Positions 7,304 through 14,962 of a DNA stretch of 15,126 nt are shown piece after piece. This DNA is from DRWZ01 sp964601505 (lineage in GTDB: Bacteria; Calescibacteriota; Calescibacteriia; Calescibacteriales; Calescibacteriaceae): positions 1 through 15,126 of the forward strand of contig CAZRNR010000050.1 in NCBI GenBank assembly GCA_964601505.1. The letters are read 5' to 3'. The translations under genes and the position numbers were made by a program. Below the pieces are notes generated by a model. It searched no databases and was not told the origin of the DNA. It was given only the letters and a program-made list of their open reading frames with translations. Every line of letters begins with the position of its first letter. The first letter of the stretch is position 1.

Positions 7304-7581
7304 GTTCTCAGAAGGAAATAGAAAATATGTGCGCGAAATAACGATGAATTGGATTAATCTATATAACCAAATATACAATTATTGCCAAAGGATTTGCAAG
7401 TATTATCTGGGATAGCCGAATTTATAAGCAGGGTTGGAATAATTGCATTGGATACAGAGACTAAACCAAATAGATAGCATAGAGTTAGCATATTTAAGAG
7501 CAGAAGAGATTAAAGTTTTTCTCTAAAAAATTTTGAATGCTTCATAACCAATAGTTATATTTAATAAGAAAGTTTTGGTAT
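7304..7581. other. spacer with no intact gene; possible N-terminal remnant of the cytochrome and other short open stretches
   Basis: No complete gene is visible. On the minus strand, the frame of the cytochrome stays open from TTG 7378 to the TAA at 7301. On the + strand, 7367-7477 encodes 36 residues including GIAEFISRVGIIALDTET. A neighbouring frame, 7467-7526, encodes IDSIELAYLRAEEIKVFL. These + strand stretches overlap the cytochrome extension, so at most one reading of the overlap can be right. No hairpin terminator or clear promoter is seen. Confidence 0.3.
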
Positions 7582-7980
7582 ATGTTCTCTAGGAAAGAAA
7601 GGATATTTGCATCTATACTAAGTGGATTTTCCGTATCAATCCTAAACACAATAATTGAATATCTTTCTGATAGGTATGATCTGTATAGAATAGAAGGGGA
7701 TTATAAAATTCTTTCAACCCCAGCTCTGCTTTTTATCTTGTGGGGCCTTCTTGCCTCAATATATGCTTTAGTTAGTTTCAGAGCTAAAGATTTGATCTTG
7801 CTATATATAATCGCTGGGATAATCGGAGGATGGATAATTGATCTGATTGGAATTGTAAAGGGAATACTCATCGTTGAAGAAAAAGGGACCATACTTTTTA
7901 ATTTTTCTGTATGGGTAATTCTTGTTCCACTAACAGTTATTCTCTCGCGTCTTTATATGAAATTACTTTTTTCAAGATAA
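7582..7980 (+). CDS. small integral membrane protein, four predicted helices, unknown function
   Basis: I do not recognise a family. The 132 residues contain four hydrophobic segments, roughly 8-27, 46-65, 69-92 and 104-127. Charged parts lie between helices 1 and 2 (SDRYDLYRIEGDYK), between 2 and 3 (RAKD) and between 3 and 4 (VEEKGT). GIIGGWIIDLIGIV in helix 3 is glycine-rich, suggesting close helix packing. The N-terminus MFSRKER is basic, favouring a cytoplasmic start. There is no enzyme or transporter motif. It stands alone, with non-coding sequence of more than 200 bp on both sides. The ATG has no Shine-Dalgarno sequence. Clean hydrophobic periodicity and an ORF much longer than its shadows support it as a real gene. 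Confidence 0.7.
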   Translation: MFSRKERIFASILSGFSVSILNTIIEYLSDRYDLYRIEGDYKILSTPALLFILWGLLASIYALVSFRAKDLILLYIIAGIIGGWIIDLIGIVKGILIVEEKGTILFNFSVWVILVPLTVILSRLYMKLLFSR

Positions 7981-8169
7981 ATTTTTTTATTTTATCATGA
8001 AAGTAAGAAAGCCTATATTCCATGTTTTGAAAAAACTTAATTAGAGGATCCGAAAAGCTATTATCACCATAATTGATGAAAGAGAAATATTTTCCAATCT
8101 ATAGAGCAAGCAAGTAGGATATATTTCAAAATTAAACTAAGTTGTAAGAAAACTATTAAATTAATGAAT

Positions 8170-8177
8170 AAGGAGGT
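8170..8177 (+). promoter_or_regulatory. strong ribosome binding site for the disulfide oxidoreductase
   Basis: AAGGAGGT, a full match to the anti-Shine-Dalgarno core, ends 10 bases before the ATG at 8188. It decides the start: the longer frame from ATG 8164 would place this site inside the coding region. It is the only near-perfect Shine-Dalgarno sequence in front of a major gene in this window. Confidence 0.8.
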
Positions 8178-8187
8178 AGTTAGATGT

Positions 8188-8823
8188 ATGTTCTTAAAAG
8201 ATAAAGATATAGAATACCTAAAAGATAGATTCAGCAAGGAGATGATAAACAAAGTAAATATAAATCTTTATACAAAAAATATAGATTGTGAGTACTGTAG
8301 AGAAGCTGAACAGCTTATGAAAGAGTTGGCTCAAACATCTGATAAGATAGAACTCAAAGTATTAAATGCGATAATTGATAGAGATAAGATTGGTAGGGAG
8401 ATAGACAAAACTCCGATGATAACAGTTGGGAGTGAAAGAATAGTCTTTTCTGGAATCCCCGCGGGGTATGAGTTTGCTGTCTTAGTAGAAGACATAATAG
8501 AGGTATCAAGATCAGAACCTTTGCTTTCACCTGATTCAGTTGAGAAGATAAGAAAGATAGATAAACCTGTGGATATAAAGGTGTTCGTCACGCCTACATG
8601 TCCATACTGCCCCAGAATGGTTAAATACGCTCACTCTGCTGCTCTTATTAACCCAAATATAAAAGCAGAAATGATAGAAGCAACTGAGTTTCCAGATCTA
8701 TCTAATGCTTACTCAGTTTATGGAGTTCCAAAAACCATAATAAATGATGCAATTGAAATAGAAGGAGCTGTTCCGGAAGAAAATTTTGTAGAAGAACTTT
8801 TGAGAGCTTGTAATATATCCTGA
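8188..8823 (+). CDS. glutaredoxin-like protein disulfide oxidoreductase (PDO family)
   Basis: A cytoplasmic two-domain thiol-disulfide oxidoreductase, typical of hyperthermophilic archaea and thermophilic bacteria, thought to form or isomerise disulfides in cytoplasmic proteins. With the start at 8188 it has 211 residues. The opening MFLKDKDIEYLKDRFSKEM lines up with the known start of Pyrococcus PDO, which I recall as being built the same way. Seen: N-domain active site CEYC (34-37) with cis-Pro76 (KTPMI); the linker motif GIPAGYEFAVLVEDI (89-103); and C-domain active site CPYC (138-141), in TPTCPYCPRMV, with cis-Pro181 (YGVPKTI). Both CxxC pairs are present, so both domains should be redox-active. 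No thioredoxin reductase is adjacent. It appears to be a single-gene unit preceded by about 200 bp without an intact gene. Confidence 0.94.
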   Translation: MFLKDKDIEYLKDRFSKEMINKVNINLYTKNIDCEYCREAEQLMKELAQTSDKIELKVLNAIIDRDKIGREIDKTPMITVGSERIVFSGIPAGYEFAVLVEDIIEVSRSEPLLSPDSVEKIRKIDKPVDIKVFVTPTCPYCPRMVKYAHSAALINPNIKAEMIEATEFPDLSNAYSVYGVPKTIINDAIEIEGAVPEENFVEELLRACNIS

Positions 8824-8871
8824 AATCTCAACTGACATAAAAAGCTAAATCAAATTCCAAAAACTACCTGA

Positions 8872-9018
8872 ATTCTGAAATATTTAAACATTCCCATTGA
8901 TGATAACGGAAAACCAATTGATAAACCCATCGCAACAGAAGCTTCTGAATCAATACAACACATCAATTTGCGAATTTTCTATCATCCCTCTATGAGATAC
9001 TCGGATTTTGAAATTTAA
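8872..9018 (+). pseudogene. possible C-terminal remnant of a decayed gene
   Basis: After the disulfide oxidoreductase, a 48-codon stretch without a start codon reads as a convincing protein end: YLNIPIDDNGKPIDKPIATE, then ASESIQHINLRIFYHPSMRY and SDFEI, with TAA at 9016-9018. The mix of D, G, P, S, T and H codons is richer than AT-rich filler would give. Upstream the frame is closed by TGA at 8869, and no neighbouring frame clearly continues it. I cannot name the family. It could be a gene remnant left by deletion, or chance. Confidence 0.35.
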
Positions 9019-9059
9019 AATCTTCTTCATTTTGAAAACTCAAATTCTATCAATTCTAT

Positions 9060-9065
9060 TATAAT
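9060..9065 (+). promoter_or_regulatory. TATAAT -10 box next to the start of the exported lipoprotein-like gene
   Basis: An exact TATAAT abuts the ATG at 9066. Transcription would be expected to begin about 7 bases further on, near 9072, so the first ATG would not be in the mRNA. ATG 9075 would then be used with almost no leader. TTGAAA at 9032-9037 is a possible -35 box, but the 22-bp spacer is too long. The alternative TATTAT at 9057-9062 gives 19 bp. Confidence 0.4.
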
Positions 9066-9074
9066 ATGGATATT

Positions 9075-9779
9075 ATGAGGAAGGCAATTTATGCTGTTTT
9101 GATAATATGTATCATTAACTGTGGTGGGTGGCCGAACTATATTCCCCCTGTATCTTATAGTTACTATCCAGATGAAAAGGGTAGTGGAAACATTGGATTA
9201 AGCCTCCTTGCAGGATTATATCTCTCTGGATCAGTTAATATTGAAGATGCCATTCTACTTACGCCAAATATAAATTTTCTAGGATTCGACTTTATAAGAG
9301 TCGGGATGGGAATCGGTAAGAGTTTTTCGCTACTTAAAGAAAAGTATATCTCATTCAATATAATACCATCATTTTTCACAAATATTATAAACTTCAAGGG
9401 AATGGAGAACAAACAATCTCCACGCATAACAGGCATTGAAATTTTTCCAGACCTTCAAATTTCGTTTAACTTCCCTATATTTGAAATATTCGTAGGTCTA
9501 AAAGGCATAATGATTCCTTATGCAATTGTTAGATGGACAGATGAACAGACAGGACAATCTTGGAAAGAAAGATATTCCGATCCATTACATGTCTTCTTAC
9601 CAGCTACATATGCTGGAGTGTCTATAGGTAAATATGTTTATGCAAATGGAGGTATAACATTCCTGCCCACCATACCACGTGAAGAAATAGAGAGAACGAA
9701 AATATCAGAAAACACTTTAAAGGAAAAGTTAGATATAGCCCCACTAACAATAAACATTGGATTGAGGTTTATCCTTTGA
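9075..9779 (+). CDS. exported envelope protein, possible lipoprotein with beta-rich body
   Basis: No family recognised. From ATG 9075 (234 residues) the N-terminus MRKAIYAVLIICIINCGG has a basic n-region, a hydrophobic core and cysteines at 12 and 16, like a lipoprotein signal. The residues before Cys16 (IIN) are not a classical lipobox, so lipidation is uncertain. The mature part alternates short hydrophobic strands and turns (GNIGLSLLAGLYLSGSVN, YAGVSIGKYVYANGGI) and ends LTINIGLRFIL, suggesting a beta-barrel or surface beta-sheet protein. The start is chosen over ATG 9066, three codons upstream, because a TATAAT touches that upstream codon. It precedes glmS by 48 bp on the same strand, so readthrough into the envelope-precursor genes is possible. 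Confidence 0.65.
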   Translation: MRKAIYAVLIICIINCGGWPNYIPPVSYSYYPDEKGSGNIGLSLLAGLYLSGSVNIEDAILLTPNINFLGFDFIRVGMGIGKSFSLLKEKYISFNIIPSFFTNIINFKGMENKQSPRITGIEIFPDLQISFNFPIFEIFVGLKGIMIPYAIVRWTDEQTGQSWKERYSDPLHVFLPATYAGVSIGKYVYANGGITFLPTIPREEIERTKISENTLKEKLDIAPLTINIGLRFIL

Positions 9780-9827
9780 TATCCAGGATTTTTGATATTT
9801 TCAGAACTTATGTTTAACCTTTTTTAG

Positions 9828-11603
9828 ATGTGTGGAATTGTAGGTTTCACTGGAAAAGCAAATGCTCTTCACATAATAATTCCAGCACTTTACAAACTTG
9901 AATACAGAGGTTATGATTCTGCTGGAATATCTGTAATACACGATAGGAAAATCTTTGTTGCAAAGAAGAAGGGAAAAATTTCCGCTCTTACAACATACCT
10001 ATCTGAGATTGGTTTTCCAAACTTTGCCAACCTTGGAATAGGACACACAAGGTGGGCAACACACGGAGAGCCATCAGACTATAACGCACACCCGCACACA
10101 GACTGCAAGGGAGAAATATCTGTTATACACAACGGTATAATTGAGAACTTCCTGCAAATAAAAAGTGAGCTTAAGGGACATAAATTCAGATCAGAAACAG
10201 ATACTGAAATAATAGCTCATCTTATAGAAGATGAAGTAAAAGGTAAAAATTTAGAGGAAGCATTTCTGAGAGCGCTTGATAGACTTGAGGGATCGTATGC
10301 CATAGTTATGATAACATCGATGGAACCAGAGAAAATATTCTGCGCGAGAAAGAAATCTCCACTTGTTATAGGAATAATAGAAGGAGTTGGATATGTTGTA
10401 TCATCTGACATACCATCTGTAATAACATTCACGAAGAAAATCGTGCCACTAGATGATAATGAAGTATCTATTGTTACACCTGAGGGGTTCAAAATCTTAA
10501 AAAACGGTAGAGAAATAAAAAGGCAGCCTATTGAGATAACCTGGGACGCTCAGGAGGCGGAAAAAGGTGGATACAAACACTTTATGCTTAAGGAAATCAT
10601 GGAACAACCTCATGTTATAGAAGATACACTGCAAGAGTTCATATCTATTTGGGACGATATTTTTATACCAGACCATTCTAAGATTTCAATCACCGCTTGT
10701 GGAACATCATTTCACGCAGGTGCTATAGGGAAAATATGGTTTGAGATGTTAGCTAAAAAAGATTCAGACTTAGAATATGCATCTGAGTTCAGATACAAAG
10801 AAAAAGATCTAAAAGATACTCTGGTAATAGGAATAAGTCAATCTGGGGAAACAGCTGACACACTTGAAGCTATAAGAATGGCAAAAGAAAGAGGAGCAAA
10901 AATCATTGGACTTGTGAATATTCTTGGTTCATCTTTATCAAGAGAGTCTGATATAGTCATACATACAAATGCTGGACCAGAAATTGGTGTTGCTGCTACC
11001 AAGACCTTTACTGCTCAGCTTGTTGCACTATTGCTTCTTGCCATGAAAATTGGAGGGTTCAAAAAAAATGACAAAATCATAGATGAAATGAGAATTCTTC
11101 CAAAAAAAATAGAGAACATCTTGAAAGACAGCAAAATTCAAGATGTATCAGAACAGGTATCCAATTTCAAAAATGCGCTATATCTTGGAAGATGGATATC
11201 ATACCCAGTTGCGGAAGAAGGAGCTCTGAAACTAAAGGAGATCTCATACATACACGCAGAAGCTTATCCATCAGGTGAAATGAAACACGGACCGATAGCT
11301 CTAATATCCCCCGAAATGCTTTCTGTTTTTGTAATGCCATATGATAGAGTATTCAAAAAAGCATTCTCTAACCTACAGGAAGTTCTTTCAAGAAAAGGGA
11401 AAGTAATCGCAATCACTACTGAGGGATATGAAAATGAACTGCCAAAAGATGTAATAAAAATTTCTGTCCCTCAAACATCTGAGATTATTTCACCTTTTGT
11501 TTCAATTATACCACTTCAGCTATTAGCTTACCACGCAGCGGTCTATCTTGGACACGATGTTGATCAACCACGTAATCTTGCAAAAAGTGTAACGGTGGAA
11601 TGA
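9828..11603 (+). CDS. glmS: glutamine--fructose-6-phosphate aminotransferase (isomerizing)
   Basis: Makes glucosamine-6-phosphate from fructose-6-phosphate and glutamine, the first step toward UDP-GlcNAc for peptidoglycan and LPS. It is cytoplasmic. The 591 residues fit the family (about 600). Seen: Cys2 exposed after Met removal (MCGIVGF), the N-terminal nucleophile of the class II glutaminase domain; EYRGYDSAGI (25-34); GHTRWATHG (72-80); HNG (101-103); SETDTE (122-127). Two SIS isomerase domains follow with ACGTS (290-294), SQSGET (337-342) and EEGALKLKEISYIHAEAY (463-480). The usual C-terminal tail DQPRNLAKSVTVE is intact. Only 48 bp separate it from the previous gene, too short for a glmS ribozyme. 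No Shine-Dalgarno sequence precedes the ATG. Its stop overlaps the next start (ATGA). Confidence 0.97.
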   Translation: MCGIVGFTGKANALHIIIPALYKLEYRGYDSAGISVIHDRKIFVAKKKGKISALTTYLSEIGFPNFANLGIGHTRWATHGEPSDYNAHPHTDCKGEISVIHNGIIENFLQIKSELKGHKFRSETDTEIIAHLIEDEVKGKNLEEAFLRALDRLEGSYAIVMITSMEPEKIFCARKKSPLVIGIIEGVGYVVSSDIPSVITFTKKIVPLDDNEVSIVTPEGFKILKNGREIKRQPIEITWDAQEAEKGGYKHFMLKEIMEQPHVIEDTLQEFISIWDDIFIPDHSKISITACGTSFHAGAIGKIWFEMLAKKDSDLEYASEFRYKEKDLKDTLVIGISQSGETADTLEAIRMAKERGAKIIGLVNILGSSLSRESDIVIHTNAGPEIGVAATKTFTAQLVALLLLAMKIGGFKKNDKIIDEMRILPKKIENILKDSKIQDVSEQVSNFKNALYLGRWISYPVAEEGALKLKEISYIHAEAYPSGEMKHGPIALISPEMLSVFVMPYDRVFKKAFSNLQEVLSRKGKVIAITTEGYENELPKDVIKISVPQTSEIISPFVSIIPLQLLAYHAAVYLGHDVDQPRNLAKSVTVE

Positions 11604-12553
11604 CATTCCTCATCTCAAGGACAGATAAAATCGGGGATGTTGTCATATCTCTTTCAGTTGCTAATTTCATCAAGAAGATAGAACCAAAGTCAAAGGTTTT
11701 TTTTCTAGTTAGAAATGGTCTTTCACCAATAGTCTCAAGAGCAAAAAATGTAGATGGATTCTTTGAGGTCATAACTAATGGACAAAGAGGAGATATCAAA
11801 ATCTCCGAAATAAAAAAATTATCTGCATTTCTTCAAAGAAATAAACCAGAAGTTTGCTTTATGCTCTATCCGAAACCGATTCTTGCGCTAATTATGAAGA
11901 TAAACAAAGTAAAAATCTGCGGAACATCAAGGAGGTTCTTCTCATTCCTTTTTGACTACAAATTAGATATATCACGAAGACAGAACCTATTCCACGAATC
12001 ATATTACAACCTTCAGGTCCTTTCTCCATTCTTCAAGGGGGTAGAAGAAATAAACTTCCAGCTAATTGTGAAAGATTTCAGACCAGAGGTAAAAATTGAA
12101 GAAGAACTTATAAAATTTGTGAGAAATAAATTTTCCTTGCCAAATGAGTATGTAGTTTTCCATCCGTTTTCAGGAGGTTCTTCTCCCCCCATTGATTTGG
12201 ATTATCTTTCAGAAGTTGCAAGATATATTGATCTTCCTGTCGTATGGGTAGGTTTAGGAAATATTTCTCCACTGAGAGATTTAAAAGCTATATCACTAAT
12301 AAACAGAACTTTATTAGATGAACTTATGGCTGTTTTGAAAATGGGTAAAGTTGTTCTCTCTTCTTCATCTGGTCCAATACATATCGCTTCTGCTCTTGGG
12401 GTTCCAACAATAGGCTTTTACAAGAAAAGGGATGTTGTAAGGTGGATGCCTATTAATTCCGTGCAAGAGATATTTTATCTTGAGGAAATGCCAGATCCGA
12501 AATCTTGTGCTCAAACGGTGATACAGCTCTCAAATCTTACAAACAAAGAGTAA
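11600..12553 (+). CDS. glycosyltransferase family 9 (ADP-heptose:LPS heptosyltransferase-like)
   Basis: GT9 enzymes transfer heptose or related sugars onto lipopolysaccharide at the inner face of the cytoplasmic membrane. Seen in 317 residues: the N-terminal Rossmann start with the TDKIGDVVISLSVANF signature (8-23); a second Rossmann half opening with VVFHPFSGGSSPP (around 184-196); VVWVGLG; and the donor-binding SSSGPIHIASALGVPTIGFY. The match is to the superfamily. The sugar and acceptor are unknown, and PPIDLD replaces the common K/W residues after the glycine-rich loop, so it may not be a classical WaaC or WaaF. ATG overlaps the glmS stop in ATGA, indicating translational coupling. It implies a diderm envelope and links amino-sugar supply to glycan assembly. 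Confidence 0.88.
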   Translation: MTFLISRTDKIGDVVISLSVANFIKKIEPKSKVFFLVRNGLSPIVSRAKNVDGFFEVITNGQRGDIKISEIKKLSAFLQRNKPEVCFMLYPKPILALIMKINKVKICGTSRRFFSFLFDYKLDISRRQNLFHESYYNLQVLSPFFKGVEEINFQLIVKDFRPEVKIEEELIKFVRNKFSLPNEYVVFHPFSGGSSPPIDLDYLSEVARYIDLPVVWVGLGNISPLRDLKAISLINRTLLDELMAVLKMGKVVLSSSSGPIHIASALGVPTIGFYKKRDVVRWMPINSVQEIFYLEEMPDPKSCAQTVIQLSNLTNKE

Positions 12554-12701
12554 AAGAAAATAAAGATGCTATTTCTACAGAAAAGTGCATACCATTTGGA
12601 ACTTCAAGGGATTTTCACAATGGCTCTAATTCAGTGAGATTACAAATGAAGTGTTGTAGCATTTTCTTAAGGATTATAGCATTGCTGGTGAGAATCGTTA
12701 A

Positions 12702-12815
12702 GTTTTAAAATTTCTAATCCAGTATATATATCTCAAAAAATTGAAAGAATTTTCCGAACTTTACGAATTAGCGACTTAATCTCAAGTTTTAAACTCTCTG
12801 AAGGAGCGTTTTTAA
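12702..12815 (+). pseudogene. possible short coding remnant in the 277-bp spacer upstream of flhA
   Basis: Between the GT9 gene and flhA, the frame from 12702 encodes FLIQYIYLKKLKEFSELYEL and a few more residues to a TAA at 12777-12779. It then goes on with SQVLNSLKERF to a second TAA at 12813-12815. It looks like the amphipathic C-terminus of a protein interrupted once, but there is no start codon and the region is AT-rich. An AAGGAG at 12801-12806 is 24 bases from the flhA ATG, too far to be its ribosome site. Bases 12554-12701 contain only short closed frames. Confidence 0.2.
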
Positions 12816-12830
12816 AATTCATATAAATAC

Positions 12831-14894
12831 ATGAGAAGGAACTTTGATCTTCTGATAGCATTTTCAGCCTTCCTTATAATTATAATAGTTATAATACCGC
12901 TACCAGCATTCATAATAGATCTCCTAATAATATTGAGCTTTGCACTAGGAATAATGATTCTTTTTGTATCTCTATACATAAGGGAACCTCTTGAGTTCTT
13001 TTCTTTTCCAACTGTCCTACTTATAGTGACCTTATACAGACTTTCACTGAATGTAGCAACAACAAGAAGAATACTGGCTCATGGGCATGAATTCCTAACA
13101 GAAGGAGGAAATGTTTCACTAATAATTGAGTTTTTCGGAAATGTTGTTATGGGGGGAAACTTTGCTATAGGTCTGATAATCTTCATAGTTCTAACAATCA
13201 TAAACCTTGTTGTTATAACTCGCGGTGCTGGAAGGATAGCCGAGGTAGCAGCTAGATTCACTCTTGATTCGCTTCCCGGCAAGCAGCTATCAATAGATGC
13301 TGATCTCAATGCTGGTCTCATTACGGTAGAAGAAGCAAAAGAAAGAAGAAGCAGATTAACTCGGGAAGCAGACTTCTATGGTGCTATGGATGGATCTTCA
13401 AAATTCATAAGAGGAGAAGCGGTGGCGTCAATAATTATACTTTTTGTAAATATACTTGGAGGCATATTTGTAGGTGTAGTTCAAAAAGGCATTTCAATAA
13501 CGGAAGCACTTTCTGCATACACTAAACTCACAGTTGGAGATGGCCTCGTTGCTCAGATACCTGCGCTGATAATATCAACTTCCGCTGGAGTTATAATATC
13601 TCGCTCATCTGCGCAATCTGACTTTGCAAAGGACATCACCAGACAGTTTATCTCATATCCTAAAGCCGTATTCGCATCAGGTATGGTCCTTGGTTTATTA
13701 GGGCTGCTCTTTATGAATCTAGCAACTCCACTTTTCCTCTTACTTGCAGGAGGTCTAATGTATTACTCTATCAAAAGTATGAGAAAAAAAGAAGAAGAAG
13801 GTAAATTATTAGTTCAACAACAAAAAACCCAGGCTCCCACAGAATCTCCCGAAATGGAGGAAAAACAAATAGAAGCTATATTACAACCAGATGTTCTTGG
13901 ACTTGAAGTGGGATATGCACTAATTCCATATGTTGATGAAACTCAAGGTGGTGAAGTTGTAAAAAGAATAAAAGGATTGAGAAGAACTCTGGCGGATGAA
14001 CTCGGGATAATATTACCTCCCGTACATATAAGGGATAACCTCTCCTTGAAACCAAATGAATATTCCATCATACTCAAAGGTGTGGAAGTAGTAAGAGGTG
14101 AAGTATTCCCAGAAAAATATCTCGTTATAGGAGTAGAAAAGCCAGATGTAGAGGGAACTCCAGCGAAGGATCCTGTATTTGGAGTTGAAACCATATGGAT
14201 AGATGAAAGCAAAAAAACGGAGGCTACTGCAAAGGGCTACACTGTTGTAGATGTTCCATCAGTTATGATAACTCACTTTTCAGAGATTGTAAGAAGAAAT
14301 GCTCATGAGATACTCACAAGACAAGACACGCAAAAAATTCTTGATATAGCAAAGAAAAATTATCCGAAAATCGTTGAAGATATTCTGAACTCTGTATCTT
14401 TGTCGGTCATACATAGAGTATTGCAAAATCTTCTCAAAGAAGGAATACCTATAAAAGACATAATAACGATACTTGAAGCTATTGGAGACTGGAGCGGAAC
14501 AACCAAAGACCCAGATATCCTAACAGAGTACGTCAGACAATCTCTGTGGAGGCTTATAACTAAAATACACTCACAAAACGGAGAGATTCTTGGAATATCT
14601 ATTGAACCCGGGACGGAAGAAAAGATACTACAGGGTATAGAGGAAACCCAAGGAGCAATAAGATTGAAGATACCACCACAGTTCGTTCAAAAACTCCTAA
14701 ACTCAATAAGCGAAATAATCCCAAAGTTCACAAAGTATAAAAGCAACCCCATAATCATTTCATCCTCTCAATCAAGAAGATTTATCAAGAAGCTTATTGA
14801 AAACTACTTCCCTATGATCCCGGTTTTATCCTACCAAGAAATAGACCCAAAGATAAAAATAAGAATACTTGGAGTAGCAAAAGTTCAAGACTGA
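12831..14894 (+). CDS. flhA: flagellar type III export gate protein FlhA
   Basis: FlhA forms the nonameric, proton-driven export gate at the base of the flagellum. The 687 residues match the family. Seen: eight hydrophobic segments within about 5-315; the FHIPEP-family signature RGAGRIAEVAARFTLDSLPG and KQLSIDADLNAG (131-162), which contains the conserved charged loop; then a linker of E, K and Q residues (318-350). A large soluble C-domain (about 355-687) follows with GYTVVDVPSVMITHFSEIV, which docks export chaperones and substrates. The TRGAGRIAEVAARF and ILTRQDTQ features favour flagellar FlhA over the virulence paralogue SctV. No flhB, flhF or other flagellar gene is visible on either side, which is unusual for this gene. 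The start has no Shine-Dalgarno sequence at a normal distance. Confidence 0.96.
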   Translation: MRRNFDLLIAFSAFLIIIIVIIPLPAFIIDLLIILSFALGIMILFVSLYIREPLEFFSFPTVLLIVTLYRLSLNVATTRRILAHGHEFLTEGGNVSLIIEFFGNVVMGGNFAIGLIIFIVLTIINLVVITRGAGRIAEVAARFTLDSLPGKQLSIDADLNAGLITVEEAKERRSRLTREADFYGAMDGSSKFIRGEAVASIIILFVNILGGIFVGVVQKGISITEALSAYTKLTVGDGLVAQIPALIISTSAGVIISRSSAQSDFAKDITRQFISYPKAVFASGMVLGLLGLLFMNLATPLFLLLAGGLMYYSIKSMRKKEEEGKLLVQQQKTQAPTESPEMEEKQIEAILQPDVLGLEVGYALIPYVDETQGGEVVKRIKGLRRTLADELGIILPPVHIRDNLSLKPNEYSIILKGVEVVRGEVFPEKYLVIGVEKPDVEGTPAKDPVFGVETIWIDESKKTEATAKGYTVVDVPSVMITHFSEIVRRNAHEILTRQDTQKILDIAKKNYPKIVEDILNSVSLSVIHRVLQNLLKEGIPIKDIITILEAIGDWSGTTKDPDILTEYVRQSLWRLITKIHSQNGEILGISIEPGTEEKILQGIEETQGAIRLKIPPQFVQKLLNSISEIIPKFTKYKSNPIIISSSQSRRFIKKLIENYFPMIPVLSYQEIDPKIKIRILGVAKVQD

Positions 14895-14905
14895 AGGATT
14901 TATTT

Positions 14906-14962
14906 ATGATAAAAAATCATTATTATTCTCCTGGTAAGGACTGGAATTGGCTGAAAGTTTGA
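14906..14962 (+). CDS. possible 18-residue leader or truncated ORF after flhA
   Basis: GAAGGA, overlapping the flhA stop (14893-14898), is 7 bases from an ATG that opens MIKNHYYSPGKDWNWLKV and then TGA. The good ribosome-site spacing and protein-like content suggest a real small peptide or the 5' remnant of a gene that once followed flhA. It does not resemble the start of FlhF. The evidence is weak because of the short length. Confidence 0.25.
   Translation: MIKNHYYSPGKDWNWLKV

Noticed and set aside
9780..9827. glmS ribozyme upstream of glmS
   Set aside because: The 48-bp gap to the preceding gene is too short for the roughly 150-nt ribozyme and shows none of its structure.
12505..12708. 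67-codon + strand ORF overlapping the end of the GT9 gene
   Set aside because: Its first third lies inside the GT9 gene in another frame, it has no ribosome site, and its translation is cysteine-rich filler without a domain.
12831..14894. Virulence-type export gate SctV instead of FlhA
   Set aside because: The TRGAGRIAEVAARF signature and the GYTVVD...ILTRQDT region in the C-domain match flagellar FlhA, and no injectisome genes are nearby.
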